A stretch of 64,000 nucleotides of DNA from Lophius americanus (GCA_037951165.1 JBBDHG010000014.1:3373001-3437000); one strand, 5' to 3'; shown: positions 35,487 to 48,675, numbered from the stretch's first letter. The notes: generated by a model from the sequence alone, not told the origin. A program made the numbers and translations.

Positions 35487-37635
35487 CATAGACTACTTAA
35501 ATTTCCTTTATGTAACTATCAATTGTATTTTGCATTTCTATTTATATAGATACTTTAAGTCTCTGTCATGTCAATTCTAGGTAGTTCATTCTTGTCCCAG
35601 TTATGGACTTGACACTAAATGTTAAAATTTCAGTTTGTAGAGTGCTTCTCATTTCTAATTTGAAGCTACATGTATAACAGCCTCTGCTTGGTCACTTACT
35701 CACAGTCACATTTGTTTTCAATTCCTTACACCAGATATTCATGGAACATACAAAAAATAAGACTGAAATTAAATGGCTAGCATTGCAATGGCAACAATTG
35801 CATTTTGGGTTGTAAATGGCAATTACACTGATGCATTCTGTTGTGCTGTCAGAGAAACCAATTCAACTCAAATGCATTCTGTCTCATCTGTAGGTTTTAC
35901 AACATCCTGGCTCCTTTCTGCTTCCTGCAGGAAAGTAATTTTTAGTAACCATTTTTTGCATCAAAGTCATTATTTCAATTTCACAAGGAGTTCTTGCCTC
36001 TACATGTACAGCATGAATTACACCGGGGATTTTCATCCATGCTTTACACCTCATTGATCAATTGGAAGACTTCAAGACTCAGAGAACGCATACCTTCCCC
36101 AAGCTTCTAAATTTCTAAATCCTACTATAGCAACATTATGACTCATGATATCTCCCACATATCCCCTCACTGAAATAAATTTGATGAGACAAAAATCACT
36201 GTTGTCATTCAAGAGTAAGGCAGGTCAAGTTTCGCCATAGAAATTGGATCCATACCATATACTGGATAAGCCTCAAAATCAAATAAACTGTCCTTTTCAG
36301 CAGGGCATTCTTAAAAATGTATTCTTTTCAATCTGTTTTTGTACTTTGGTCTATCTGGTTGATAAGGTTGTTTCCATATGCTAATTATCGATAGCCTGGC
36401 ATACACTGGCACACACATGTCCAATTTAAATATAAACACAATTCGTCAACTTAGGTGGGTAGGAATACACTTCTCAGTCAGTGCACATTTTACAAATCAC
36501 ATGTAAAATTTTCTTATTTGTAGCTGTGAATTCTGAAGTTGTCACAGTTGAGATATGTTTATTTTCTCGAGTTTCAAACATCATATTTTAAGTTGTCTAA
36601 GTAACACCAACAAAATTGTTTTTGTCCCTCTTTTAGGTCAGCTGTATATAATACGGAAAAAGATTACTATATCACTAAAACCTAAGTTCATTGCAGGATA
36701 CCACAAAGGGTGAGTGACCAAAGCTTTACAAAGTTAAGTTGGAGGCTAGGAAAAAAAGCCTCTGATCAGGCAGCAGTCCTTACATCAGTAAGGACCAGGA
36801 ACAGATATCTAACCTGGCACCAGATGAAAACAAGGAGGACAGTTGGATGGATCAATATGGCTACTTGGAATAAGAAGTACTGGGCTTTTAATACAGATTG
36901 GACTCCCAAATGGATGTGAATGTCAGCTCAAATACCTCTCCGTGTTAGTCAGCCTGAATTAGATCAGACTCAAGGGTTTTCTTTCCTTATATATAAATGA
37001 TTCAAAACCCATAGAACTGTGTTGCACTTCAGGTCTATGGCATTTTGGGATAAAACTGATGTAATACACTATTACTTCTAACAATAGGACTAATTGTTTA
37101 AAAAAAAAAAAAAACATACACAAAAACATAAAGACAAATATACTTTTTTGAAGTGTTCATTAGTGTGAGTGGTTGGAGATTAATTTACCTTGGAGTAACG
37201 TCACCACTAGTCTATGACAGGATGCAGCATCACAAAAAGAGCTCACAATATCTTCCCGAAAGAAACTAGAAAAAACTTCAGCCTCAGACTTGGGTTCATT
37301 CACATGACCATCAAGTAAGCAATCAAGATGCAACAGGCCTCCCCACAGAATTTAGGTGAGATGCATACAATCGTGGACACTCTTAACTCAAAAGCGCTTC
37401 AAGACCACGGAAGCTGAACATAATTAAGATTAATTAACATTACACCCAACTGAGCAAACTTGCAGTACAATGACTAAGACAAACAACAATATTGTCCATA
37501 TTTGTTTTAATTACAAAGAGTATTCACTCGCTTTTCTATGAACATCAGGAAAGTTCTTTAACCCCAGAGACAACACTGGTGAAAATTTGATTGGATGGAA
37601 CCTATAATTAATATGCAAAAGTCGCCAGTTAACTA
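35487..37635. other. No recognisable gene
   Basis: Short frames only. The 69-codon plus-strand frame at 36710-36919 is basic and unassigned. Confidence 0.45.
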
Positions 37636-37639
37636 AGGC

Positions 37640-37890
37640 ATCAGATTAGAAATCCTCTAGGACACTGTTCCCTTGGAGGTTTTCCAGGCACGTCCGACAG
37701 AGAGTTCTCTGGGTAAATGAGGCTGGATGGTCTATAAATCTAATGTAGCCTGGCTAGAAACCCGCTACAATGCCTCACGGATCACAGAGGATGAGTTGGA
37801 GAGTGTTGCTGGGGAGAGGGAATACCCTTTTTAGGAATCTGCCACCGTGAAACGGCCCTGAATATATATATAATAAAATGGATGGATTGG
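37640..37890 (+). mobile_element. Second Rex3/RTE-like LINE 3' end
   Basis: The same family as 27225-27580: GAGGTTTTCCAGGCACGTCC, GAGGATGAGTTGGAGAGTGT, TGCTGGGGAGAGGGAATACC and a decayed tail ending ATGGATGGATTGG. The GATAAGCGG block has been replaced by an ATATATATA run. Confidence 0.65.
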
Positions 37891-37949
37891 AATGAACTGT
37901 GTAAAATGCACATCACATTAATGAAACTAGACCTATGCTGTTGTCCCGA

Positions 37950-38345
37950 TAGCAACAGTTGTCGGGATGAACAGAAAGCTTTTCATTAAGAAAAAAAGCT
38001 TCCCTTAGTTAATGAAATATGAACTATTAGAATAAAGTACAATGTGTTGATTCACATGCACCAAATTTGTACTGAATTGGGCCAATGGTTGAGAAATATA
38101 TGGCCCGAATACTATTGAAGAAAGTGTCAAAAATATAAAACCAACCTTTCCCAGAATCAATCCAGTTCTCCCTCACACTAAAATCTAGGTTGCAAAATTT
38201 GAAGATGGTCAATTAAATCATTTTTCAGTTATCGCCTTTACACAAAGGAATTATGGTGGACACGAAATGTGGCAGCCACAGCTGGGATGCCAATTCCTTG
38301 AAATTCCCCGACTTTTGTGGGAAACAAATATATATTGAATTTTAA
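37950..38345 (+). repeat. Copy of the unassigned repeat family
   Basis: It contains GAAATATGAACTATTA, TTCACATGCACCAAATTTG, AATCAATCCAGTTCTCC, ATTTGAAGATGGTC, then GTGGACACG and CCCGACTTTTGTGGG. All occur in the same order in the copies at 1-200 and 45080-46180. Confidence 0.65.
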
Positions 38346-40642
38346 TTTCATGGTTCTGACAATCAGTCAGCAGTGAAAGCTTTGCTAGCCCTGACATCCT
38401 GCCACTGCGTCATGTATCTGCCCTCACATCACCTAAACTGCAGGTAGGCCACTGACGATTGCTAATGGGATGGTAGAGGATAACACCATCCTTGTTATTG
38501 ACTGTGATCACTCTCCCCATAGATGTAAGAGCACTCAGCTCAACAAGAGAAATGAGGAACAAGGATCAAAGTAGAGTGAGCAGAGAGAAAAAAAACTACA
38601 AGCCACAAAGTTAAGACAGGACGTATTGCAAACATTTAATGAGTCTACTCTTAATTAGTGCCACAGGAAATCGATCGTTACCCCAAATGCTTGTCATTAA
38701 CAAACGAGCAGACAGCCAGCCCTTGGGACTTGTGCTGAATAACTGTTATCTGTTACATGTTTTATCTGAGGACCAGAAGGGATGTGAATATGTTTGTGAA
38801 AGGGTTATTTTTTGTGCATTGCAGAGCTTATGTGCTAGGTGGCTTGCTGAGCAAAGAAGAGTACATGTATTTGTAATGGCTGGGCTGGAGGTAAGAAAAG
38901 TATTTAATGTGTATAATGTGTATATATATTTTTTCTATTTCTAGGAACTTTAATTATTTTGAGTAACAATAAAAAATATCCTACATCTTATATTTGAATA
39001 CTACCTACAAAATAAAGTTACAGATACTATTTTTGCCATTTTAACATCAGATTAATGAGTAAAGCAACCATTAAGTGTCGATTTTTCCTCTCACCATAGA
39101 CCTTAGTGAGTGGAAGAACTGGATTGATTTCGAGGACGTCTGTTGTACAATTGCAACTATGTAATTATAGAGGGAGCTTTATCTCTTAATGTTTTTGCGT
39201 CATAATTTAGCCTTTCGTTTTCACAAGTTGTCCCTAGCTTTCATTTTACTCTTTACTATTATACTGCAATGCGCAAAGGAAATGGAAAAGTCGCTGTAAA
39301 AGAAAAAGTGTGGCTTTGTGGCTTTGACTTGCTGAGCTCTTGATTGGAACACACAAGTTTTTAAAGGAGGACAAGCCCTCTGACTTTGATGGATTTCCGG
39401 GCAATATTAGTCAAAGAGCATGTATCCCCCTAAGCTGCGGTGGAACTGATCGAGGTTGACCAAATAATCTGCCAATTCCCTTCCAAGAAATGCAGAGACG
39501 ACAAAAAAACGTCTAAGTCTCTCAAGCCCTCATCCCTGAGAGCTGGATCAGCAGTAGTGTCAAAAACTCCTGTTAAGAGCACAAGATTTCAACTTCAGAG
39601 AAGGTGGTTGGAGGACTTCCAATTTCATGGTTTCACTTTTAATTCATGTTTAATCACACCATCGTTTACAGGATCACAGAGCGAGGGCTGATGGATTGTG
39701 ACTATATCGTTAGAAGAATTGTGAACAAATGTCAGATAGCTGGTAATATTATGCAGCATGAAATGTACTCTCACATCACCGCTTTAAACCTCTTAGTTTG
39801 GTTATGAGACAATAAGTGTGAACAATTCAGTATTTGTAAATTGTATCAAGGGTTGTGCCTTGAAACTCCCTGTGCTCCCTCATTCATCTCTCTTCAAAAA
39901 GCTTGCGTCTAATGTGACCCATATGTGCTGGAATAGATTGTGTCTGGTTTTTTTGTTTTTTTTAATCTCAGGCCATATAGTCAGTATGGTTAATGAAGCT
40001 GAGGTCTCCCAAGGTCACATGACAACTGGACATGAAAGCCAAGCATTCGGCCTCCACTTCACAAACAAGCTGTCCCTACTTCAAAAGGGTGGCAAACCTG
40101 CCCCACATTTCTACTATTTTCACTTCCAATAGCCAACACTGCTAATGGCCGGTGGCACTCTCAATCTTTCCTCTCCACCTAGCAACACGAGTTTGCCTGC
40201 AACCATGGCCAAAGGTTGCCTGAACCGTGACAGCACATGGTACAGCACTTTGCTTTTAACATACATTCAACATCCATATAGAATGTATAAATAAAATAGC
40301 TATTTCTGTGAAATAAAAATGTATAATAAAAATTTTGATATATAATTAACAATATATATAATATTATCTAATATTAATTTTTGTGTTTTGTTGCCACAGG
40401 ACAACACTACAGCATGATGGCACAAAATCAATTTAAACTTAATAAATCTGTTAAAGATGAATAACACAACACAACATTTGAATAAGAACATAAACTGATA
40501 AGCCACAATATTGGTTCAATTGCTATGCTTTATCATTGTATAGTACATCTTTCTTCATTTATGTCACTGTGATATTGTGATCTTTATGTGGATGTTGTTT
40601 ATCCCAGTTCAACAGAAAACACCAGTATTGTTTAGAGACAAG
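38346..40642. other. No gene recognised
   Basis: A short minus-strand piece of the unassigned family lies at 39040-39135. Positions 39290-39700 are repeat-free, of moderate complexity and unassigned. Confidence 0.4.
39040..39135 (-). repeat. Short fragment of the unassigned repeat family
   Basis: The reverse complement reads ATCAATCCAGTTCTTCCACT and continues into CACTAAGGTCTATGGTG. This aligns with about 45388-45412 (AATCAATCCAGTTCTTCCGC). Confidence 0.45.
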
Positions 40643-40925
40643 GGCAGCTGAGACGATTAGTGGTTTGTATTGTCGTCCTACAGCAAGGTTGTCGTTTCTA
40701 ATGCATTGTGGGAAGAATCTGTGTTTGTGTGGGAGCTAAGGTACTTCCGCTTCTTCCAAGATTCAAAAACATGAAAAAAAACAAAAACAGGTGAACTGGT
40801 GAATCTAAATTGCCATTAGGTGTGGATGTCTGTGTCTTTATGGTGAACGTGGGCGGGAGTGGCTAATTGTCCGGGGTGTATATATAGCCTCTTTTCCAAG
40901 TTGGGTTAGACTCAGTCCAGTCAGC
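40643..40925 (+). mobile_element. V-SINE-like element, plus orientation
   Basis: A head-like GGCAGCTGAGACGATTAGTG is followed by a decayed middle. GGTGAACTGGTGAATCTAAA, TTGCCATTAGGTGTGGATGT and GTCCGGGGTGTATATATAGC then follow, the 3' order of the V-SINE family. Confidence 0.65.
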
Positions 40926-43900
40926 TGTTATATGCCCCGGCTGGATTTGACCCTGTACACAAAATTAATTGAAAGTTGAGAAACTGTTGACGGACATCTG
41001 ATAACATAAGAATGTGGGTAACTTGCTCTATATAGAGCCCAATTTCTTTATGTCTACGACCAAAAATTTTGAATTTATAATATTTCCTTTTTGTCAGTCT
41101 ATTTTTTTAATTTCTAGTTTTGTGTGGAGATGACAGGATTTGTAGCTTTTACAAACTTATGCAGAGAAAAATGTTTAGGTACACCATATTGTTGAGGCTT
41201 AAAGGGGTGCCAACATGTAGAATCTACAATTCTCATATCAATGCAATGCGTCTATATCTGATCAACCTCCATTTATGAAACTATTCAATCAGTAGAGAGT
41301 AAGTATGATGTCCGACAGGGGCAAACACACCGCAACTTAAGAAAACAGATTCAAATACACAGAACACAAGCAATTAAAGAAAACTACTGTAAAGCAACAA
41401 CCTGTGGGATCCTTTCCCATCACTGTCTGTGCCCTTTGCCCCTATCCTTACAAATACACAAACTGCACTGTGTTGCTGTGAGGTAACACATGGAAATGAA
41501 AATTGTGTGATGGATAATAAAACATATATTTACCCCAAAAATTAATTTAGAGATTATTTTATTCATTTGACTTTGATCATTTGCACCACAAAATGTAACA
41601 CTGCTGCTGACTCCTCTGATATGTGGTTTTGTGTCTGAAGGTATGTGCATGCAAATATATATATATGCTAAGTCATTTCATGGATCTCATTGTGCTTGGT
41701 TTCAGAGAGCACGCATTAATGCATGCATTCCTGAACTGTCTCCCATGCCCCCCATCCCCCCACTTACTGTGCTGTAAATTTGACTGAAACAACGACTGTA
41801 TGCTGGGTATCCTTCCAGATGTTTTTTAAGGCAGCTGAATATTCGTCTTCACTAGAAGTATCAACACCTACGGTCCCTGGATGCAGCAAAGGAATCATTC
41901 TCCCCCATCCCCCCAGCCCAGATCAGACTACAAGAGGTTGGTGTGAGGTTAAGATGAGTTTTTTGTTTTGATTTTATTCTTATTATGTTATTTTGGAACA
42001 TTTGGAAATGTGCATGTCGTCTATTCTGTATTGTTAGTATTTCCTTTCCCAGAATAATACAGGAACAAAAAATGGCTGCAATTAGTTTTTGAGCTGGTGC
42101 TACTGATTTTTAACCACCTGCTGAACAACAACAACATGCAAGGCTCATACGCAAGTTTTGGACCTTTACTCAAAACATTTCCGTGACTTATCACAGATCC
42201 ATAACCATTCCCACAATTATTCACAATATATAGTTTTTTTTTCTTACTGTTCTGTTTGTGTACCATATGATAGACTGTGTTTTACTCCATATATTTGTTA
42301 TTTTCTGCATATTGAAAGGAAATGTATTTCAATATTGAATATGCTCTTGTTTTCAACCATGTGGGAACATGGAACAGATTTTAGGCTACTCTCAAGTATT
42401 CTTAATGTATTTGATTAGACCGACACACCTCATCAGCCTGTCAATGGTCACAATTATTTCCTTTCAAAAACACAGACACCCACACAGTATAATTAAGATC
42501 ATTTCTACATCCAAGTCTCAAGCACAGTGTTACAACAAATGCATGAATGCCGTAAGAAAAAAAAAAATCTAATAACGGTTAAATGCCTTCCTAATGTAAT
42601 GTTAAGTCAATAAATTACCAACATAAGTTCCCAATGTAATGTTGTCAAAGATAAGGAAAAATTGGAACTATTGCTGCCTTGCAGGACTACAATGTAGTAC
42701 AACCACAAAATGGATGATGGCTAACCCTGGCCCATCTGCTTGTCTTGCTTAGGTTTATTATGCATTGCATTAAAAGCGTTTAACAGCAGGTTTTGGTGGA
42801 CTGCTAACATAAAATAAGGGAAAGATATCTTAATTCTAGCATACTTCATACAAAGAATGCGTCCAATGTTCCCCATACTGGATAAATATTTGTGATTTGC
42901 CAGTCAAAAACCTGGATGGAGGAAAATCAGACCAGACCAGATGCACCTACCAGAGTGATGATTTGAAAGTCCAAATCCCTCTAATCCTTTCAAAATCTTT
43001 TATTGGAATCGAAATTTAAACATCAACGATAGCAAAATGGAGTGTTTCCTCTACAAATGGAAAATGGTGGGTGCGACAAATATCGATGAGTGGCTTCTTT
43101 AGCCAATAGAACTGAATGAGTGAGTTTACCCTCAAAGCAGTTCTGTTTTGTGGGTTTTGTTGCTGGATTTTGCACCCAGCTAGTAAAGCTGATGCTATGC
43201 TGATGTTTACCAGGAAGCTCTGTATGTGTCCCAAGGAGTGGCTTCTGTGTTTTCAAACTAGCCCCAGTTTGTATAAGAGGCTGTGTTCAGTTGTGGTCTA
43301 GCTGTTCCCTAGAGCACAACTGAACCACAACTGAATATCGGTTAAATTTGTTCACTGGGAGTCTAAACGGAAAGCTACGGAAGTTATACAAGAAACACAT
43401 AAAGCCCTGTTTTTATCAGGAAGCAGCTGGAGGGTATCAAGGGTAAAAGAAGAAAATATTTTAAACAATAATTGTGTTAACGCTCACCAAAGTCAGTGTA
43501 TACAGGCGTAAAGCTGTGTTTGGATTGAGTAATCAGTGAGGTCTGATCCAGGGACACACTGGGAGTCTGGCCTTTTGACATGAAATCTTACATCTTTTTT
43601 TTACATTAACCCCACTTTAAAAACTACGCTATTGTTTCTGAATTTACATTCCCCATATCAATATTTACTTTGAATGAAAATTTGAGTAAAGTTGTTAATA
43701 ATCTTGTTTGAAACTTAACACACATTTCTTCTTGTCTGGTAGCTTGGATGGGGTATTGACTTCAATTGTAAAGACAAATTTATATAAATAGGCAAAATAC
43801 TAGTTAAATAGTTGTACAAAAGATGCAATCAAAAGAAAGTTCAACAATTGTATATGAATGCCTGCATCAGTGTGTTTTTTAGATGGTCCAATGGAAAACA

Positions 43901-45075
43901 CTATATTTTAAAGTATAACTGAATTTATAATAAATAGATTGGGGGGTCTTGCTCTGCTTGCAAATGAACACAGGATATATTAAATGTTGGTTTTAACCCC
44001 ATCCATCATCAATTATAGGAAGCTTAGAATTTTTAGACTTTATAACATCATATATATAATCCTATTATACATACAGTTTTCCTAATATGTATGTACCAAG
44101 GGTTTTTGATAAATTCATATACTTTTTATACTGAGGAAATAAAATAATAAGAATGGAGACTTGCAAAAGTCTTTGCACCCTTATTTAAGTCTTTATCTTA
44201 AGTCTTTATTTTGCTAACCAGAACATCTTCATGAATATGGGCCAATCGAACTTCTGCTCTACCCCTCAAAATAAGAGCGTTTCCAAAATATGTAGGAAAG
44301 GAAAATTACGCAGAGCATTTCGTAGGTCATAAAACATAAAAGAAAATAAGATGTATGTTTGCTAGAATATATTCTTGATCAAAAGGTGGCAACTTTTATG
44401 TATTGCATTTTTTGGAGGGTTTTTACACCAGATGATATCCTTATGACCATAACACAACTCTTGCCTTTTCAATGCAATGTAAGGTTAAGGAAAGAAAATT
44501 TGCAGAATTGAAGGCCATTTATTGGGCTTAGCTCGATGATTAGCACTTAAAATCTGACCCTTCATCCTCAAACAATATGTTGGCCGATTGTGTCCTTTGT
44601 TTTTGCTCATGTTTTTTTGAAGGATGTGATTTATGTAAATGTTCAGCTGATTACCCAGTGCTTCACTTTTGTGTAGAATGCAATTTCTGCCCTGTTTGAT
44701 TCTTCTTGATATTAATCACAGTGGATTTGAAGAAAAGGAGCATTTATACTTGTGACCATTTTAGTTTACTTGATTGAATCAACAGGTGGGCTATTGAAAC
44801 TTTTTTTTAAAACATCAGCATTAGTAAGCAAAGTTTGAAAGTCAATTGTTCAGCTCTAACTTAAAGCTAACATTAAAAACATGTTTATTGTCATTAAAAT
44901 ATATCCTGTGTATGTATACCATATGTGGCAAACAGATGAATGCTACTGACTGGTAACATCCGACAATAACTTCCATTAAATTTGTCCATAAAGGTAGCTA
45001 ATAGTTAACTAGTTTTTCTAAAAATTTAGAAAAAAATAAATATTAAAAGGGACAATTATTTATGATGGTTGATTT
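40926..45075. other. Long stretch with no recognisable gene
   Basis: No frame exceeds 90 codons with any recognised domain. A 12-bp inverted repeat TTCAGTTGTGGT / ACCACAACTGAA lies at 43286-43335. Confidence 0.45.
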
Positions 45076-45079
45076 AGTT

Positions 45080-46185
45080 TTGGCTAAACCCATGCTTTAT
45101 TCCCCAACAGCAAGGGCATATCCCCAAAAAGTCCTTTTGTTGTACAAACAATCCCACGATTGAACCCCTCAAATTAAATGTGAAGTTATTTCCATAGCAT
45201 TTTTGGTTAAAAAAGTCCCCCAAAGTAAGTCAAATATGAACTATTAAATTAAAATATGGAATAAACAAGATTTTTCCTAGTCCATTCATATGCACCAAAT
45301 ATGAGCTATGAGGACGTTTCAATGGTTATGGATAAAACCTTTGGAAGTAAAGCTCTCCCTAGTGTATATACCATGGACCTGTCCCAAAATCAATCCAGTT
45401 CTTCCGCTTACTAAAGTATTGGGGTGTAAGATTTGAAAATGGTCCATGAAATAGTTTTGATTAATGTCTGAAAACAGTGTTTTTCGTAAAAAAGTTACCC
45501 CTAGTCTGTAAAATATTAACATTGACAGTAAAAAAAGATATATACAAGGTCTCCTAGTCTCCTTCAGTTGATTCATATGCACTGAATTTGGACTACATTG
45601 GACCAACAGTAAGGAATTTATGTCCGTAAGACAATGTTTTCTGTAAAACCTAGTGTGTGAAATATGAACTGTATGTAATGTAAAACACAGTTTATTCCAT
45701 ACAAATATTCTTGAGAAATGCATGACCAAAAAACATTTTGCGATAAAGCTCACCCAAATCAATCCAGCTCATCCTATCAATAGGGTCTATGTGGGTATAC
45801 ATTTTGAAAATGACTCATGAAATAGTTTTTGAGTTATGTATAGAAAACAATGTAGTGATTGTATGTTTTCCATTCAAAAAAAAAGCTGAGTGAGTGAGTT
45901 AAATATAAATAACTAGAGTAACATTTTAGATTTTCAAGATAGACATCCTCAAGACTAAATTGGACGAGCGGTTTAGAAATTATTGCCGATAACTTTTGGA
46001 GATGAAACTCCCCCGAGTGTTGGAAACTTACAACCAACCTTTCCAGCCTTTAAAATTGATGAAAATGATCCATGAATTAATTTCTTATATGTTATTGCCA
46101 TAACAAGAAGGAACTGCGGCGGAGGCAGCGTTTTTTTCGGGAAAATAATGATATCTACATCTCCATGGAAACAAAAAAAGAAGGT
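45080..46185 (+). repeat. Tandem-like array of the unassigned repeat family
   Basis: Landmark words recur. CAATCCAGYTC is at 45391 and 45760 (spacing 369). TTTGAAAATG is at 45432 and 45803 (371), with a weaker third copy near 46058. TTCATATGCAC is at 45285 and 45572 (287). AAATATGAACT occurs near 45232 and 45659. Units are therefore diverged and of unequal length, about 250-370 bases. The right part ends in TTATTGCCATAACAAG, GCGGCGGAGGC and TTTTCGGGAAAATAATGATA. No coding potential was recognised. Confidence 0.65.
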
Positions 46186-46745
46186 TGCAGAGATATATTT
46201 ATTCATATATTGTGTTTAAAGCTTGGTAAAGCCGGTATAGTTTACATGCTTCATAAAAAAAAAGACATATAATAATTAAATGGACGGATATACCAATAAC
46301 TATATTTCTTTTATTATTTTTATGTCGAGTATATAATTAAAGCTAGCCACCCCCATCTATGCCAGGTTTGTCTACTCAACTATAGACAAGCATAGACAAC
46401 TATAGACGCTGGAGAAAGGTCTGACTGAATACACAATTGTCTTAGGCAGCATTGAGTCCAGGATGATGTTAACAAGCAGATCACAGAAATTAAGGAACAG
46501 AATTCTGATGACTGGCAGGTTGGCTTTCACTTCCTGTGAGTCACAGCAATCAAGCATTGGATTTCTCAGCATGATGAGGGGTGTACATTTGGCTGCATAG
46601 GGTCTGAATATATTCTGAAATTATGCATAGTCGGAAGTTACATTTATTTGAGGTGAGTAGTAGCTCTACTCCTTTCTTGAGCTGTTCATGAAACACACTC
46701 CACACTTTCAAACACATTCAGTGCTTGGACAATTACACTGACCTA
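46186..46745. other. No recognisable feature
   Basis: AT-rich flank with short frames only. Confidence 0.5.
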
Positions 46746-46749
46746 ATGT

Positions 46750-46893
46750 GTACACACTCACTACGCCATTGGTAGCAACTTGGGGTTGTGGATCTTGCTC
46801 AAGGACTGTGGACTGCAGTGGCCAGGGATTGAACCATCAACCTTCAGATAATTGGACAAACACTCTACCAACTGAGCTGCAGTGGCCTGGTGA
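46750..46893 (-). mobile_element. tRNA-derived SINE, minus orientation
   Basis: The reverse complement gives an A box in GCAGCTCAGTTGGTAGAGTG, a B box in GGTTGATGGTTCAATCCC, then GGCCACTGCAGTCCACAG and CCCCAAGTTGCTACCAATGG. It is the same family as the copy at 59272-59592. Confidence 0.75.
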
Positions 46894-47670
46894 TGAACTG
46901 AACAATGTTTTCATTATATTACTGAAAAGTTGGGGCTATTATAGAGGAATCGTCATCACTGCCAACAGCAGCTCCTTCATGTTAACGTGATGATTCATGG
47001 ATGATTTTCAAATGTTATACCCACATAGACCTTAAAGGAAGAATGAATTTGATTGATTTTAGGAACGGTTGGTTGTGTATATCCAGCACTAGCTTTATTT
47101 TCCAAAATTTCTCAAATGATTTAATCCATTCATGACGCATCTTTGGTGCTTTTCGGATATAACCTTTGATTTGATGAATTCAAGCTTTGGGATTAACTCG
47201 TACAACACAGTGGATTGGTGGCTTTTCGGTGATATATCCATAGGCCAAGTTTATTGTAAAGAAAGAGGACAAGGACTTTAAGAAGAACAAATTATTCGTT
47301 CAGTTTTCTAAATCTAAGCCAGATGCTGTTTATGGGCAACTTTGTTGGTGAAACATGAATTTATCTCCCTAGAACATCAACTTATGTTGCCGCTTAAAAT
47401 ATGTCCTGATCACTCATTTCAGATCCTTAAATGATAAAGTCGTATAAAACACTTTAACTGAGCATGAATAGTAGAAATTAATTATAGGGTATTTACTCTT
47501 GTCTGCTAGTGCAGATATTGCACCAATGAAATGCCAGCGCAATGACGCCCATAACTTTTTGCACCTGAGTGCAGTTTGCCCCCACATTTGCTTCTGATGC
47601 ATTTATCAAGGTGGCAATAAATATTGTATTTGCTCCTGCAACACAGAATGCGGGACAATTGCATAATGCA
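46894..47670. other. No recognised coding; left flank of the Harbinger fossil
   Basis: Positions about 47500-47670 have higher complexity and may be the left non-coding part of the Harbinger-type element. Terminal inverted repeats were not found. Confidence 0.35.
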
Positions 47671-48030
47671 ATGTAAAAATGAAATTTTCTGACCGCGAGC
47701 TGGAAGTCTTGACAGAAGAGGTTCAAATGCATTCTGCAAAACTCCAGTTACAAAACCTAGCTGGGACAACAATAAACCACTTTTGGGATTAAGTATCCTA
47801 GTCTGTAAGCTCAGTTGGTGTGTGAAAACACACTCCTTAAGACTGCAAAGGAAATTGCATTATCTTAAGCGCAGAACAAAAGAAAAAGTATTATTCATGG
47901 CCTTTCAAGCTTTAAAAACTAGTGGAGGTCCACCCAAGGAATGGAATTTGAACTTTATTGAGGAACTTGTCCAACAAACTCTCCAGAGACAACAGGTCCT
48001 TGGCTTGGAGGGTGTGATCAACTCAGGTGA
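47671..48030 (+). pseudogene. Harbinger Myb/SANT-like DNA-binding protein remnant
   Basis: An ATG at about 47680 opens MKFSDRELEVLTEEVQMHSA, which matches the first helix of the Myb/SANT-like domain in the accessory protein of PIF/Harbinger elements. A stop follows after about 37 residues. A second frame then reads KLHYLKRRTKEKVLFMAF and TSGGPPKEWNLNFIEELVQQ, matching the 'TGGGPP' region after the domain. The piece ends at a good splice donor CTCAG|GTGAGT (GT at 48027). In this family the Myb-like protein helps the transposase enter the nucleus and bind ends. Here it is clearly broken. Confidence 0.65.
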
Positions 48031-48061
48031 GTGTCTCTTAAAGGTCTCTGAAGGAATTACT

Positions 48062-48310
48062 TATTCATTCATTCATTGTCTCTAACCGCTTACCTTGTTC
48101 AGGCTCGCGTGGGCTGGAGCCTATCACAGCTGAGCGAGAGGCCCAGGACAAGCTGCCACTTCAACACAGGGCTGACTCATTGAGGGAGACAACCACTCTC
48201 CCTCATATTCACGCCTACGGGTAATTTAGTATCACCAATGCACCTATATTGCATATTTTTTGACTGTGGGAGGAAGCCTAAGACTAAGGGAGAGCATGCA
48301 GACTCCTCAC
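48062..48310 (-). mobile_element. V-SINE-like element, minus orientation
   Basis: Plus-strand order: (ATTC)n, GTCTCTAACCGCTTACCTTG, GGGCTGGAGCCTATCACAGC, CACAGGGCTGACTCATTGAG, CGGGTAATTTAGTATCACCA, GACTGTGGGAGGAAGCCTAA and GAGAGCATGCAGACTCCTCA. The tRNA-like end is missing. It lies between the two Harbinger pieces. Confidence 0.8.
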
Positions 48311-48313
48311 AGT

Positions 48314-48344
48314 ATTATAATAATAATTATTATTCTTATTATAG

Positions 48345-48379
<35 letters not shown>

Positions 48380-48380
48380 G
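48314..48380 (+). repeat. (ATT)n microsatellite
   Basis: Interrupted ATT/ATA units starting with TATTATAATAATAATTATTA, directly after the V-SINE. Confidence 0.9.
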
Positions 48381-48462
48381 TCACCATCCTTATAATTATT
48401 AGATTATATGTTAGGCATTTCTACATAGACCCTGAAGATCCTTTTTTTTTACCTTCTGTTTA

Positions 48463-48520
48463 GGTACATATATATAATGTATATAATATATACATTATAT
48501 ATATATTGTATATATAAATT
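48463..48520. repeat. (TA)n-rich palindromic tract
   Basis: TATATAATGTATATAATATA and its near complement follow each other. It is low in complexity and able to form a cruciform. Confidence 0.7.
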
Positions 48521-48539
48521 TTTATTTCTCTAAAATGGC

Positions 48540-48675
48540 ATGTACAAAAAGGGCCAACACATAGAGACAGACAACCACTCACACTCACATTCACTCTTAT
48601 GGGAAATTTAGAGTTTCCAGTTCAACTATGTTGCATGTTTTTGGACTGTGGGGGAAAGCCTGAGTACCCTGAGTT
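48540..48675 (-). mobile_element. Second V-SINE fragment, minus orientation
   Basis: AGGGCCAACACATAGAGACA, CACTCACACTCACATTCACT, GGGAAATTTAGAGTTTCCAG and TTTTTGGACTGTGGGGGAAA follow in V-SINE order. Confidence 0.75.
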
